Below, piece by piece: positions 1-6,287 of a stretch of DNA of 37,541 bases (position 1 is its first letter; each line of letters begins with the position of its first letter). The notes beneath the pieces are model-generated. The model ran no database searches. It saw nothing but the letters and a program-made list of their open reading frames with translations, and was not told the DNA's origin. Source of the DNA: an uncultured Bacilli bacterium (GTDB lineage Bacteria; Bacillota_I; Bacilli_A; RF39; UBA660); contig CALVRC010000016.1 of assembly GCA_944358445.1 (NCBI GenBank), positions 1-37,541 on the forward strand. Reading direction: 5' to 3'. Position numbers and translations under genes: made by a program.

Positions 1-24
1 TTTTACCTCTTTCTTATATTTTAT

Positions 25-57
25 CATACTTAAAAAGTATGTAAGTTTTTTACTTAC
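25..57. terminator. Overlapping AT hairpins, possible terminator of an upstream gene
   Basis: CATACTT at 25-31 pairs with AAGTATG at 35-41. An overlapping second hairpin, GTAAGT/ACTTAC, sits at 41-57 around a T run. The two share bases, so they would compete. This may be the terminator of a plus-strand gene ending before the window. The rest of 58-143 shows nothing beyond loose repeats of a TTACACACT-like word. Confidence 0.3.
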
Positions 58-143
58 ACACTTTATTTTACACTCTCGAATTACACACTCTTATTATCTT
101 TTAATTTATTATATTGTTTATTCTAGATTTCATTTTTCAATAA

Positions 144-377
144 TGTTTAGATGAAATATTTAAGATTATTGAACAATACCAATCTCGTATTCTAGGAGTT
201 TGCTCAAACATTCTACCACATGAATTTATAATCGCAATATACCCACCATCTTCAAAAGCAGAATTAGCCGGTATAAGTTTAAAAAAGAGATATTGCTTAT
301 AGTCTTATATTCAATTACTTAGTTCTATTTCTGAAAAGGTTGATGTACCTATAACATATTTTTTTGAAAATAAATAA
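144..377 (+). pseudogene. Decayed plus-strand coding fragment, unidentified
   Basis: One frame is open from 144 to a TAG at 300-302, then resumes without a shift to a TAA at 375-377. The first part includes CSNILPHEFIIAIYPPSS and AELAGISLKKRYCL. The second includes SYIQLLSSISEKVDVP and ends TYFFENK. The peptide looks protein-like rather than random. There is no start codon with a Shine-Dalgarno, and a TAA closes the frame at 141-143, so I read it as the C-terminal relic of a lost gene with an added nonsense mutation. I do not recognise the family. It converges on the Fic gene and shares a bidirectional hairpin with it. Confidence 0.5.
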
Positions 378-406
378 AGAGTCTCCATTTTACCATGGAA
401 ACTCTT
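377..406. terminator. Bidirectional terminator between the relic and the Fic gene
   Basis: AAGAGT-c-TCCA (377-387) pairs with TGGA-a-ACTCTT (396-406) around an 8-base loop, leaving one mismatch. A T-rich stretch follows on the plus strand and an AT-rich one on the minus strand. The Fic stop codon (390-392) lies in the loop. Confidence 0.7.
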
Positions 407-1640
407 TTGTTTTTTGCTTATTTTTTTGTTTTTTTATTCCTTCATTATAGAATATTAATAGATAATTATATAATTCATTTTGATTGGCTGATATTACCCC
501 ATTATGCATTAAATTTTCAAACATTGCATTGTCGTCTTTAATTTTTATATTATTTCTATTTACAAGCTCTTCAAACAAAGGATCTATTAATAATTTATTT
601 GTTTTATTTATACTTCCATCTTGATAACTAACTACAACAAAAGCATGTGGTTCTAATGAGGGTTCAAAAAATGAGATATTTAAGATCATTGAGCTTATAT
701 CTTGTTCATCAAGATAATCTTTAATCATTGAGGCAATTTCCTCGTCTATGCTATAATGAAATGTCATGTTTGGTATGTCTTCTTTTATTCTTTTTACTAA
801 ATTCATAATTGTTTTTGGTGAAGATTTTTTTGTTTCTTTATTATGATAACTATTTTCTAATTCAATAATTGAATCACATATTTTACAGTAATAGAAATTT
901 AAAATGTCTGAAAAATTTTCTTCTTCACCTATAGCTTTTTGCATGGCTTTTTTATATGCTTTATTTTCATTACTAGATATATATATTAAAGGTAGACCAA
1001 CATCCATAAAAAGTTTATTCATAAAAGCTCTTATTGAACGTCCATTACCATCTCCAAATGGATGAACTTTTATTAAATTACATTTTAATTTAATACATTT
1101 ATCAATATAAGTAAATAAATATGCTGGATTTGTTTTTACTTTTTCTTGCATGTCTAATATTTCTTTTAAATCATAGTCTAACATTTTTAATTCAAACCAG
1201 ATATTACTAGCAGGCGCTAAATCAATTGGTGCGCCATCTATATGAGCATCACTATTTCGGATTGTTCCTCCTACTTCTGGGTATGGTGCTTTTGAGAATA
1301 ATTTTCGATGTAAATCAAGTAATGCATATATATCAAAATTTTCATTTATCTCTTCTGAAAACAAATAATTATACATTTCTTCTAATCCTTGTTTTTCAAA
1401 TCTCATATGAGCATTTTCTAAAATTGATTCACATGCGATATAATGTGTTATAAATGTTTTGGAAACTTCTTTTATATGTCTTTTTTCCTCTTTTAATTGA
1501 TAGTAGAATATTAACAGTCTTTTAGGTATTTGAATACCATCTTTATATAATCTTCTTGTTCTTTTTCTTTCTACGTAATCATAAAATAATGCTTTTAATA
1601 TTTCTAACAATTCTTCTTGATTTGTTATAATTCCACCCAT
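390..1640 (-). CDS. Fic-family protein with a C-terminal transglutaminase-like domain
   Basis: 416 residues. The Fic signature HPFGDGNGR is complete at 193-201, with a flap-like GGTIRNSDAHIDGA around 124-137 upstream. Fic domains usually transfer AMP (or another phosphate-linked group) from a nucleotide to a target hydroxyl. ESILENAH at 71-78 resembles the inhibitory helix of self-inhibited Fic proteins, but the Ser is displaced by one position from the usual (S/T)xxxE(G/N). The C-terminal ~130 residues contain PHAFVVV (His332) and LIDPLF (Asp353), arranged like the His and Asp of transglutaminase/papain-like folds. Where the Cys would be expected there is HYSIDEE (Ser297), so the second domain may be inactive or divergent. 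The start has a good AAAGGTGAT site. No antitoxin gene lies beside it. Fic assignment is firm; the second domain is inference. Confidence 0.9.
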   Translation of the reverse strand: MGGIITNQEELLEILKALFYDYVERKRTRRLYKDGIQIPKRLLIFYYQLKEEKRHIKEVSKTFITHYIACESILENAHMRFEKQGLEEMYNYLFSEEINENFDIYALLDLHRKLFSKAPYPEVGGTIRNSDAHIDGAPIDLAPASNIWFELKMLDYDLKEILDMQEKVKTNPAYLFTYIDKCIKLKCNLIKVHPFGDGNGRSIRAFMNKLFMDVGLPLIYISSNENKAYKKAMQKAIGEEENFSDILNFYYCKICDSIIELENSYHNKETKKSSPKTIMNLVKRIKEDIPNMTFHYSIDEEIASMIKDYLDEQDISSMILNISFFEPSLEPHAFVVVSYQDGSINKTNKLLIDPLFEELVNRNNIKIKDDNAMFENLMHNGVISANQNELYNYLLIFYNEGIKKQKNKQKTKEFPW

Positions 1641-1689
1641 AATATCACCTTTTGCAGTGCATATTGTAACAAATTAATTTATTTTTGTA

Positions 1690-1715
1690 AAGAAAAAACT
1701 ACTTTTATGTAGTTT
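1690..1715 (-). terminator. Terminator of the pduL-ucpA pair
   Basis: On the minus strand AAACTAC (1715-1709) pairs with GTAGTTT (1702-1696) around ATAAAA, followed by a T run. The stem begins inside the ucpA stop codon. Confidence 0.8.
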
Positions 1716-2493
1716 ATACACCCATGGTCATTGTTTCTGGTAAGGTTGAACCACCATCTATTACTATGCCTTGAGCTGTAATATAACTAGATTCATCGGA
1801 TGCTAGAAAGGCAGCTAAGTTACCAAGTTCTTCAATGGTACCTAATCTTTTCATTGGAATTCCTTTCGCAATTCCATCTACAACGCTTTGAGGGTTTTCT
1901 TCATTTGATTCTTTAGCCATTCCACTAACCATAGGTGTCATTATATAACCTGGCATAATAGCGTTTACTCTAATATTTTTATCTACTAGTTCAGCGGCCA
2001 AACCTTTAGTAAAACCAATTAATGCGGCTTTGGTTGTGGCATATGCAACTTCTCCGCTATCAGCAACCATAGGACCTGTAACACTTGATAGATTTACTAT
2101 AGAACCTTTTTCCATATAAGGTAAAGTTGCTTTTGTGACATTCCATGTTCCTTTAATATTTATATCGAAATGGAAGTCTCTTAGTTCATCAGACATTTCT
2201 ATAAAAGGTTTTAGTCTACATACTCCTGCATTATTCACTAAGATATCAATATTACCCCATTTATTATTTATATCTTCTATGGCTTCGTTTACTTTATCTA
2301 TATCTCTAATATCAACTTTATAGCCTAAAACATCATAGTTTTGAGATTTAAGTTCATTAATTGTTTCTGTTATTTTTTCATCATAATCTAATATGGCTAC
2401 TTTAGCTCCTTCTTTTAAAAATACTTTGGTTATTCCTAAACCATTTCCCATAGCTCCACCTGTAATTATGGCTACTTTATTATTTAATTTCAT
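1714..2493 (-). CDS. ucpA: UcpA-like short-chain dehydrogenase/reductase
   Basis: 259 residues from the chosen start. Classical SDR features: TGGAMGNGLG cofactor loop at the N-terminus, NNAG, a catalytic Ser in NLSSVTG, and YATTK as the Tyr/Lys pair. The stretches AGVCRLKPF, DINIKGTWNVTKA and the end GGSTLPETMTMGV match E. coli UcpA closely as I recall it, so the subfamily call is better than generic SDR. The substrate is not known. Two ATGs are possible. The one at 2502 sits one base after the AGAAAGG site, while 2493 is about 10 bases away, so I choose 2493, which lies one base after the pduL stop. The gene is translationally coupled to pduL, suggesting a shared aldehyde/acyl-phosphate pathway (inference). 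Confidence 0.85.
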   Translation of the reverse strand: MKLNNKVAIITGGAMGNGLGITKVFLKEGAKVAILDYDEKITETINELKSQNYDVLGYKVDIRDIDKVNEAIEDINNKWGNIDILVNNAGVCRLKPFIEMSDELRDFHFDINIKGTWNVTKATLPYMEKGSIVNLSSVTGPMVADSGEVAYATTKAALIGFTKGLAAELVDKNIRVNAIMPGYIMTPMVSGMAKESNEENPQSVVDGIAKGIPMKRLGTIEELGNLAAFLASDESSYITAQGIVIDGGSTLPETMTMGV

Positions 2494-2494
2494 G

Positions 2495-3073
2495 TTATTC
2501 ATCCCTTTCTAATTCAATAATTTCTAGTGTATCTCCTGTTTTTACATTAAAGGCATTTCCTTCATCTGTGTCAATGTGCATTTCTAGTACTGATGGGTCT
2601 AATATTTTTAAATAAACATTATTTAGTATACCACCTTTTTCACCATCTATTTTTACTTTAACTTTTTTTACACCTTCTAGATTATATTTTTTTACTTCTT
2701 CAGGACTTATATGAATATGGCGATTAGCTAAAATGCATCCTTCCTTTAAATCTATTTTCCCTTTTGGTCCAATAATAGTGATTGGACTTGAACCTTCTAA
2801 ATCTCCAGATGTCCTGATTGGTGGGTTTAGTTTTAAAGTATAGGCATCTGTTTTAGAAATTTCTACTTGAGTATAGTTCCTGATTGGTCCTAAAACCCTA
2901 ACATGATTAATTTCTCTATCACCATTTTTAATAGTAACTAATTTGTCTGAGGCAAACTGGCCTGGTTGACGTAAATCTTTTACTTTGTTTAACGGTTCAT
3001 CTCCAAATAAAATTTTATAATCTTCTTCTTTTAAATGAACATGGCGATTTGAAACACCTAAAATAACTTGCAT
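2495..3073 (-). CDS. pduL: PduL-type phosphate acyltransferase (phosphotransacylase)
   Basis: 192 residues. PduL enzymes swap CoA and phosphate on short acyl groups (acetyl- or propanoyl-CoA to acyl-phosphate) and are unrelated to Pta. Both metal-binding repeats are visible: VSNRHVHL near residue 7 and ANRHIHISPEE near 115, with LRQPGQFASD, VRVLGP and RTSGD between them. The product begins directly at MQVILGVSNRHVH, with no N-terminal encapsulation helix, so it is probably cytosolic. No microcompartment shell genes are nearby. AAAGGAGG precedes the ATG. It is the first gene of a two-gene unit with the UcpA-like dehydrogenase and is divergent from gerQ. A housekeeping acetate-forming role is plausible but inferred. 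Confidence 0.92.
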   Translation of the reverse strand: MQVILGVSNRHVHLKEEDYKILFGDEPLNKVKDLRQPGQFASDKLVTIKNGDREINHVRVLGPIRNYTQVEISKTDAYTLKLNPPIRTSGDLEGSSPITIIGPKGKIDLKEGCILANRHIHISPEEVKKYNLEGVKKVKVKIDGEKGGILNNVYLKILDPSVLEMHIDTDEGNAFNVKTGDTLEIIELERDE

Positions 3074-3156
3074 AAATAACCTCCTTTATATTTTCCTCTT
3101 TAAGTATAACATATTTTATGGTTTTAGGAATATATTATTATGGAAAGGATGATTAG

Positions 3157-3516
3157 ATGAACAATAATTTTGTAAACCAAAATGGTTTTCCGGGTACTCC
3201 TATTTATTCTGGAGGTGGGAATATTCCCAATCAGCAAACACAAATGAATTATAATGTGCCTTTAGAACAATCTTATATTGAAAATATTTTAAGATTAAAT
3301 CGTGGAAAGAAAGTTGAAATATATGCTTCTTATCCTGATTCTGATGAATGGAGAAATAAAGTTTTTTCAGGAATAATTGAACAATCGGGCCGTGATCATA
3401 TTATTTTAAGTGATCCTAAAACTGGAGATTGGTATTTGATTTTAATTATATATGTAAACTTTATTAAGTTTGATGAGCGTATTATTTCTGACCCTGAATT
3501 CTATCCAAATAATTGA
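3157..3516 (+). CDS. gerQ: Spore coat protein GerQ
   Basis: 119 residues. After a low-complexity, Asn/Gln/Gly/Pro-rich N-terminal third, the conserved GerQ block runs through YIENILRLNRGKKVEIY, FSGIIEQSGRDHIILSDP and IIYVNFIKFDERI. In Bacillus, GerQ is an inner-coat protein cross-linked by transglutaminase Tgl and helps cortex lysis at germination. It is synthesised in the mother cell, and a sporulation sigma factor should drive it. The upstream ACATATTT and AATATATTAT words are compatible with a SigE-type promoter but not diagnostic. GGAAAGGATGA precedes the ATG. The tgl gene is not in this window. The gene is followed at once by lemA, whose promoter overlaps its last codons. Confidence 0.92.
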   Translation: MNNNFVNQNGFPGTPIYSGGGNIPNQQTQMNYNVPLEQSYIENILRLNRGKKVEIYASYPDSDEWRNKVFSGIIEQSGRDHIILSDPKTGDWYLILIIYVNFIKFDERIISDPEFYPNN

Positions 3517-3541
3517 AAAGTAAATTAATATTTGTTATAAT
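3513..3541 (+). promoter_or_regulatory. SigA-type promoter of lemA
   Basis: TTGAAA (3513-3518), a 17-base spacer, and TATAAT (3536-3541). The -35 overlaps the gerQ stop codon. The predicted leader is only about ten bases, leaving just room for AAGGTGAT. This uncouples lemA from sporulation-controlled gerQ. Confidence 0.75.
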
Positions 3542-3558
3542 ATTTTTAAGGTGATAAT

Positions 3559-4104
3559 ATGGCTGTATTTATTGTTTTGACATCTATTTTATTAGCTGTT
3601 TCATTACTTATTATTTGGATTACAAACAGTTATAATCAATTTCAAGTATTAATTATTAGAATAAATGAAGCTGAGGCAAATATAGATGCAGTATTAAGAA
3701 AAAGATTTGATTTACTTAATAAATCTATAGATGTAATTAAAGCTAATACTAAGACTGAAGAAAATGTTTTAGAACAAATTGTAAAACTTCGTTCAAGAAA
3801 ATTAAGTAATTTTGAACTTGATAGAAAACTATATGATGCTTTAAAAGAATTTGAAAAATATAAAGAAGAATATCCCAAACTTAAAAGTACTGAAGCTTTC
3901 ATGAAAATTGATATTTCTTTAAATGAATCAGAAGCTGAAATTGTTGCTTTAAGAAAATATTATAATGATATTATTACTGATTATAATAAATTAGTTAAGG
4001 CTTTTCCAACTAATATAATTGCATTGATTTTTAAATTTAAAAGTAAGTTATATTTTGATGGTAAAGATATGAATGACGAGATAGTTGATGATTTTAAATT
4101 ATAA
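3559..4104 (+). CDS. LemA family protein
   Basis: 181 residues. One N-terminal membrane segment (about 3-22) is followed by a helical domain: YNQFQVLIIRINEAEANIDAVLRKRFDLL is the LemA hallmark region, then SRKLSNFE and a late ALRKYYNDIITDYN, equivalent to the family's ARRxYN motif. LemA proteins are N-out, helical-bundle membrane proteins of uncertain function. The usual partner (HtpX or a TPM-domain protein) is not adjacent. It has its own promoter and converges on divIC. Confidence 0.85.
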   Translation: MAVFIVLTSILLAVSLLIIWITNSYNQFQVLIIRINEAEANIDAVLRKRFDLLNKSIDVIKANTKTEENVLEQIVKLRSRKLSNFELDRKLYDALKEFEKYKEEYPKLKSTEAFMKIDISLNESEAEIVALRKYYNDIITDYNKLVKAFPTNIIALIFKFKSKLYFDGKDMNDEIVDDFKL

Positions 4105-4127
4105 AAAGTTCCTTATTTGGAACTTTT
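4104..4127. terminator. Bidirectional terminator between lemA and divIC
   Basis: AAAAGTTCC (4104-4112) and GGAACTTTT (4119-4127) with a 6-base loop, flanked by A and T runs. It contains the end of the lemA stop and the whole divIC stop. The AGTTCC/GGAACT core recurs at 7610 and 8845. Confidence 0.85.
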
Positions 4128-4544
4128 CTTTTTCTTTCTTCTTTTATGTTTTATAATAATAAATAATATTATTAAAATAATTCCTGCTATACACACATAA
4201 ATTATATTTTTTTCATCTTTTTTTGTTTTTTCTTTTTGTTTTGATGTTTTTTCTTCAGTTTTTATAACATATTCACCATTTTTTGTATATAAATAATTTT
4301 CTCTGGCATATCTTGCGACATAATCCTTATCTTGAAGTTTGGTAATTTCTGTTTTTAAATCACTTGCGTCTGTTTTTAATGTATTTAATTTTTTATTTAA
4401 CTGATACTCTTCATTGTTTAATTTATATAAATCCATAGTTGTTGTTACTAATGTGAAGGCACAATAAACAATGATAAAAATGGCGATTGATCCAAAGACA
4501 ACTAGTCTTCTTTTAGCTTTTTTGGGTACTCTTTTTTTTGCCAC
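4113..4544 (-). CDS. divIC: DivIC/FtsB-type septum formation initiator with an extra C-terminal membrane segment
   Basis: 143 residues from a GTG start (AAGGTGAT upstream). Basic N-terminus, then a membrane segment at about 14-35, a coiled coil (YKLNNEEYQLNKKLNTL through EITKLQDKD), and VARYARENYLYTKNGEYVIK, the DivIC/FtsB C-terminal signature. DivIC joins FtsL and DivIB in the divisome and helps activate septal wall synthesis. Unusually, a Lys/Glu-rich linker leads to a second hydrophobic segment (about 113-130) and a strongly basic tail, so the C-terminus should return to the cytosol. Standard DivIC has one membrane pass. Lying just downstream of the yabPQ genes, it matches the B. subtilis order yabP-yabQ-divIC. 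Confidence 0.88.
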   Translation of the reverse strand: MAKKRVPKKAKRRLVVFGSIAIFIIVYCAFTLVTTTMDLYKLNNEEYQLNKKLNTLKTDASDLKTEITKLQDKDYVARYARENYLYTKNGEYVIKTEEKTSKQKEKTKKDEKNIIYVCIAGIILIILFIIIKHKRRKKKKSSK

Positions 4545-4568
4545 TTTATCACCTTACTTTCTAGTAAA

Positions 4569-4597
4569 AGTATAGCATTTTTCTTATTCTTTTACAA
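4569..4597 (-). promoter_or_regulatory. SigA-type promoter of divIC
   Basis: On the minus strand TTGTAA (4597-4592), 17-base spacer, TATACT (4574-4569), about 25 bases before the GTG start. It lets the division gene be expressed apart from the sporulation genes upstream. Confidence 0.7.
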
Positions 4598-4632
4598 TTG
4601 TGGTAAGTTTGTTAGACAATTTATTTACAATT

Positions 4633-4932
4633 TTAAAACAAATGTTTTCTTTTCATTAATTTTGATTTTAAATATTTTTGAATTATATTTTCCATTATAA
4701 AACCTAGAATAATCATGATTAATTCATAAGGATGAAATGTGGCATTATTTATGTTTAATAATATTATGAAATACATTAAAATGCTTATAGAAATTACTAA
4801 AGATGTTCCTATTAATTTTATTATTATTTTTGAGTTATAAATGATTTTGTGATTAATATTTAGAAACAAAGAAAAAAATATACCAAAAACAAATGAGAAT
4901 AATAATGAATTTATTTGAATACTAAGTGCCAT
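4633..4932 (-). CDS. yabQ: Spore cortex biosynthesis protein YabQ
   Basis: 99 residues, almost entirely hydrophobic with three to four membrane segments. The N-terminal IQINSLLFSFVFGIFFSLF and the later FHPYELIMIILGFIMENII fit the YabQ family (B. subtilis YabQ is longer, about 210 residues). In Bacillus, YabQ sits in the mother-cell-derived membrane around the forespore and is needed for cortex formation. The ATG overlaps the yabP stop (TAATG), so the two are translationally coupled. The call rests on position as much as on sequence. Confidence 0.75.
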   Translation of the reverse strand: MALSIQINSLLFSFVFGIFFSLFLNINHKIIYNSKIIIKLIGTSLVISISILMYFIILLNINNATFHPYELIMIILGFIMENIIQKYLKSKLMKRKHLF

Positions 4933-5222
4933 TATTTAAATAACTTATTAAATAATCCACCATCTTTTTCTTTATTTCCATCTTCTGTGTAGGCAATACT
5001 ATCTACTTTACCTTTTATAGAAACATTTCCTTGATATGTATCTAATTTAATAATTTCTAAATCTTCTCCTTTAAGTGTTAGGTTACCCATGCTTGTTTCC
5101 ATGAAAAATTCATTTTCATCAAAACTTTCTATTTTCTTTACTCCGGTTATGATTATATTTTTTCTTTCATTTATGGTAATACTATGATTTAATGATGTAA
5201 TAACACTATCTATCTTGTCCAT
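4932..5222 (-). CDS. yabP: Sporulation protein YabP
   Basis: 96 residues, close to the roughly 100 of B. subtilis. Family features: SITINERKNIIITGVKKIESFDENEF, then METSMGNLTLKGEDLEI and a C-terminal region around KVDSIAYTEDG. YabP is a mother-cell protein that acts with YabQ in cortex assembly. AAAGGGTGG precedes the ATG. A CATATACT word about 25 bases before the start may be a sporulation -10. Confidence 0.85.
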   Translation of the reverse strand: MDKIDSVITSLNHSITINERKNIIITGVKKIESFDENEFFMETSMGNLTLKGEDLEIIKLDTYQGNVSIKGKVDSIAYTEDGNKEKDGGLFNKLFK

Positions 5223-5244
5223 ATTTGTCCACCCTTTCTAAAAG

Positions 5245-5252
5245 AGTATATG
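5245..5252 (-). promoter_or_regulatory. Possible sporulation -10 element before yabP
   Basis: The minus strand reads CATATACT here, close to the SigE -10 (CATACAmT). The identical octamer occurs at the matching distance before yabG. No convincing -35 is seen for this copy. Confidence 0.35.
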
Positions 5253-5264
5253 CTGGAGCGAATT

Positions 5265-5289
5265 AAAAAAGACGAATTATTCGCCTTTT
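5265..5289 (-). terminator. Terminator of spoVG
   Basis: On the minus strand AAAAGGCGAA pairs with TTCGTCTTTT (one G-U pair) around TAA, followed by a T run. The TAA loop is the spoVG stop codon itself. Confidence 0.8.
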
Positions 5290-5546
5290 TCTTCTTTAAC
5301 TTTATTATATTCTTCGAGAATAGCGTCTTCAAACATTTTACGGCACTCTGGTGTAATTGGATGAGCGACATCATGATAAGTACCATCGCTGTTTTTACGA
5401 CTTGGCATTGCTACAAACAAGCCATTATCACCCTCGATAATTCTAATTCCGTGAATTGCGAAGCAGTCATCTACTACTACTGATACGATACCACGCATAC
5501 GGTTTTCACTGTCGACTTTACGAACGTTGACTGATGTGATTTTCAA
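5277..5546 (-). CDS. spoVG: Septation/sporulation regulator SpoVG
   Basis: 89 residues. The sequence follows SpoVG throughout: KITSVNVRKVD, GIVSVVVDDCFAIHGIRIIEG, VAMPSRKNSDGTYHDVAHPI and ILEEYNKVK. SpoVG binds RNA (and DNA) and influences septum formation and sporulation. The start is TTG, preceded by AGGGAGAGG at good spacing; the downstream codons read KITSV as in other members. A strong SigA-type promoter lies about 35 bases upstream. In B. subtilis, purR and yabJ precede spoVG; here a 500-base gap separates it from veg. Confidence 0.97.
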   Translation of the reverse strand: MKITSVNVRKVDSENRMRGIVSVVVDDCFAIHGIRIIEGDNGLFVAMPSRKNSDGTYHDVAHPITPECRKMFEDAILEEYNKVKEEKGE

Positions 5547-5580
5547 GCTAACCTCTCCCTTCTAGCATGATTCCATTTTC

Positions 5581-5609
5581 AGTATACAATATTTTATTTG
5601 AAAAATCAA
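5581..5609 (-). promoter_or_regulatory. SigA-type promoter of spoVG
   Basis: Minus strand TTGATT (5609-5604), 17-base spacer, TATACT (5586-5581). B. subtilis spoVG is the model SigH gene, so a near-consensus vegetative promoter would be a difference worth testing. Confidence 0.75.
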
Positions 5610-5698
5610 GTAAAATATATGTTTATTCATATATTTCGTAGATTTTTATTTGAAATTCCGTTTTATGGCAAAAAGCTGAAATAAGTTTGAATATAGTA

Positions 5699-5766
5699 CA
5701 ATAAAATGTAAAATCAAGGGTGAACGACAGTGAGTTTATAAAACCCTTGATTTTTACATTTTATTG
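5699..5766. repeat. Long inverted repeat (23 bp arms)
   Basis: The arm 5699-5721 (CAATAAAATGTAA...CAAGGGT) is the reverse complement of 5743-5766 except for one extra base, around a 21-base loop GAACGACAGTGAGTTTATAA-a. The arms lack a following T run in the gene direction, so a simple terminator is unlikely. Confidence 0.85.
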
Positions 5767-5781
5767 ATTATAATACTTAAT

Positions 5782-5805
5782 ACAAACAAAGCTGGCTTTG
5801 TTTGT
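5782..5805. terminator. Perfect short hairpin, possible terminator downstream of veg
   Basis: ACAAACAAAGC (5782-5792) pairs with GCTTTGTTTGT (5795-5805). The stem ends in a T-rich arm on the plus strand and reads equally on both strands. It could end transcripts from veg but is 240 bases past the stop. Confidence 0.4.
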
Positions 5806-6044
5806 TATCTATAAATATATACATCCTATGATTATTCAATTGCTTTAATAATATTAAAAAAACAGAAATTAGTATGAAAAACGGAAATAACCTCCTTAAT
5901 TTTGTCATGCAAAAATTTAAGTAATACTAGCTAATATTAGGCGAAATTAAAAGACTTATTTCCGTTTTTATATTCCAAAGTAGCAATAAGTCTTGTAAAT
6001 TAAATGTTTCTTCATAAACCTGCATTTAGTCTAAAAATTCACGT

Positions 6045-6287
6045 TTATTCATATATTTTAATGGTTTTGGTTATAATATCAGCATAGGAAAATGATTTTA
6101 TAATTTTATTTTCTGTTAATTCTATTAAAAAAACACAATTATATATTTTTATTATTTTAGCTTCGTATGTTTCAAATTTGTTTCTTCCTAAATTATATTT
6201 TATTTTGACAGTTCTCCCTAAATGGGGCATCAATGCATTTTTTATAATTTCATTATTATAATTATTTTTAACGGGGATAACCAACAT
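6045..6287 (-). CDS. veg: Veg family protein
   Basis: 80 residues from the chosen start (B. subtilis Veg is about 86). The conserved core is LGRTVKIKYNLGRNKFETYEAKI followed by VFLIEL and SFSYADIITKTIKI, matching Veg's GGRRK...VFVVEL...VSYSYADVLTETVEL pattern. Veg is a small abundant protein linked to biofilm regulation in B. subtilis. The open frame reaches 6332, but the ATG at 6287 has AAAGGA at ideal distance and gives the family length; it overlaps yabG by 20 bases. The yabG-veg order is as in B. subtilis. Confidence 0.85.
   Translation of the reverse strand: MLVIPVKNNYNNEIIKNALMPHLGRTVKIKYNLGRNKFETYEAKIIKIYNCVFLIELTENKIIKSFSYADIITKTIKIYE

Larger units (their letters stand above)
5621..6058. 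repeat. Repeat-rich veg-spoVG gap bounded by a 16-base direct repeat
   Basis: GTTTATTCATATATTT occurs at 5621-5636 and again at 6043-6058, where it overlaps the veg 3' end. Inside lie a second, imperfect direct repeat (about 5653-5689 and 5957-5996, sharing CCGTTTT...CAAAG...AATAAGT), a long inverted repeat at 5699-5766 and a perfect hairpin at 5782-5805. Two stems share bases 5956-5960: 5877-5890 with 5956-5969 (14 bp) and 5951-5960 with 5985-5994 (10 bp). No convincing gene is present; the longest frame noticed is a 32-codon minus-strand one near 6022 without a Shine-Dalgarno. It may be a structured RNA, a small non-autonomous element or the relic of a duplication. Confidence 0.6.

Noticed and set aside
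1226-1453. 75-codon plus-strand frame inside the Fic gene
   Set aside because: It lies opposite conserved Fic-coding sequence, has no Shine-Dalgarno, and its composition is that of an antisense shadow. The same holds for the other frames opposite nrdD, mltG, prfB, ftsX and the VanY-like genes.
2494-2502. Upstream ATG at 2502 for the SDR gene
   Set aside because: It is only one base from the AGAAAGG site; the next ATG has normal spacing and gives the family's usual N-terminus.
5875-5925. 16-codon plus-strand frame in the veg-spoVG gap, possible leader peptide
   Set aside because: No Shine-Dalgarno, no downstream plus-strand gene, and length well within chance.
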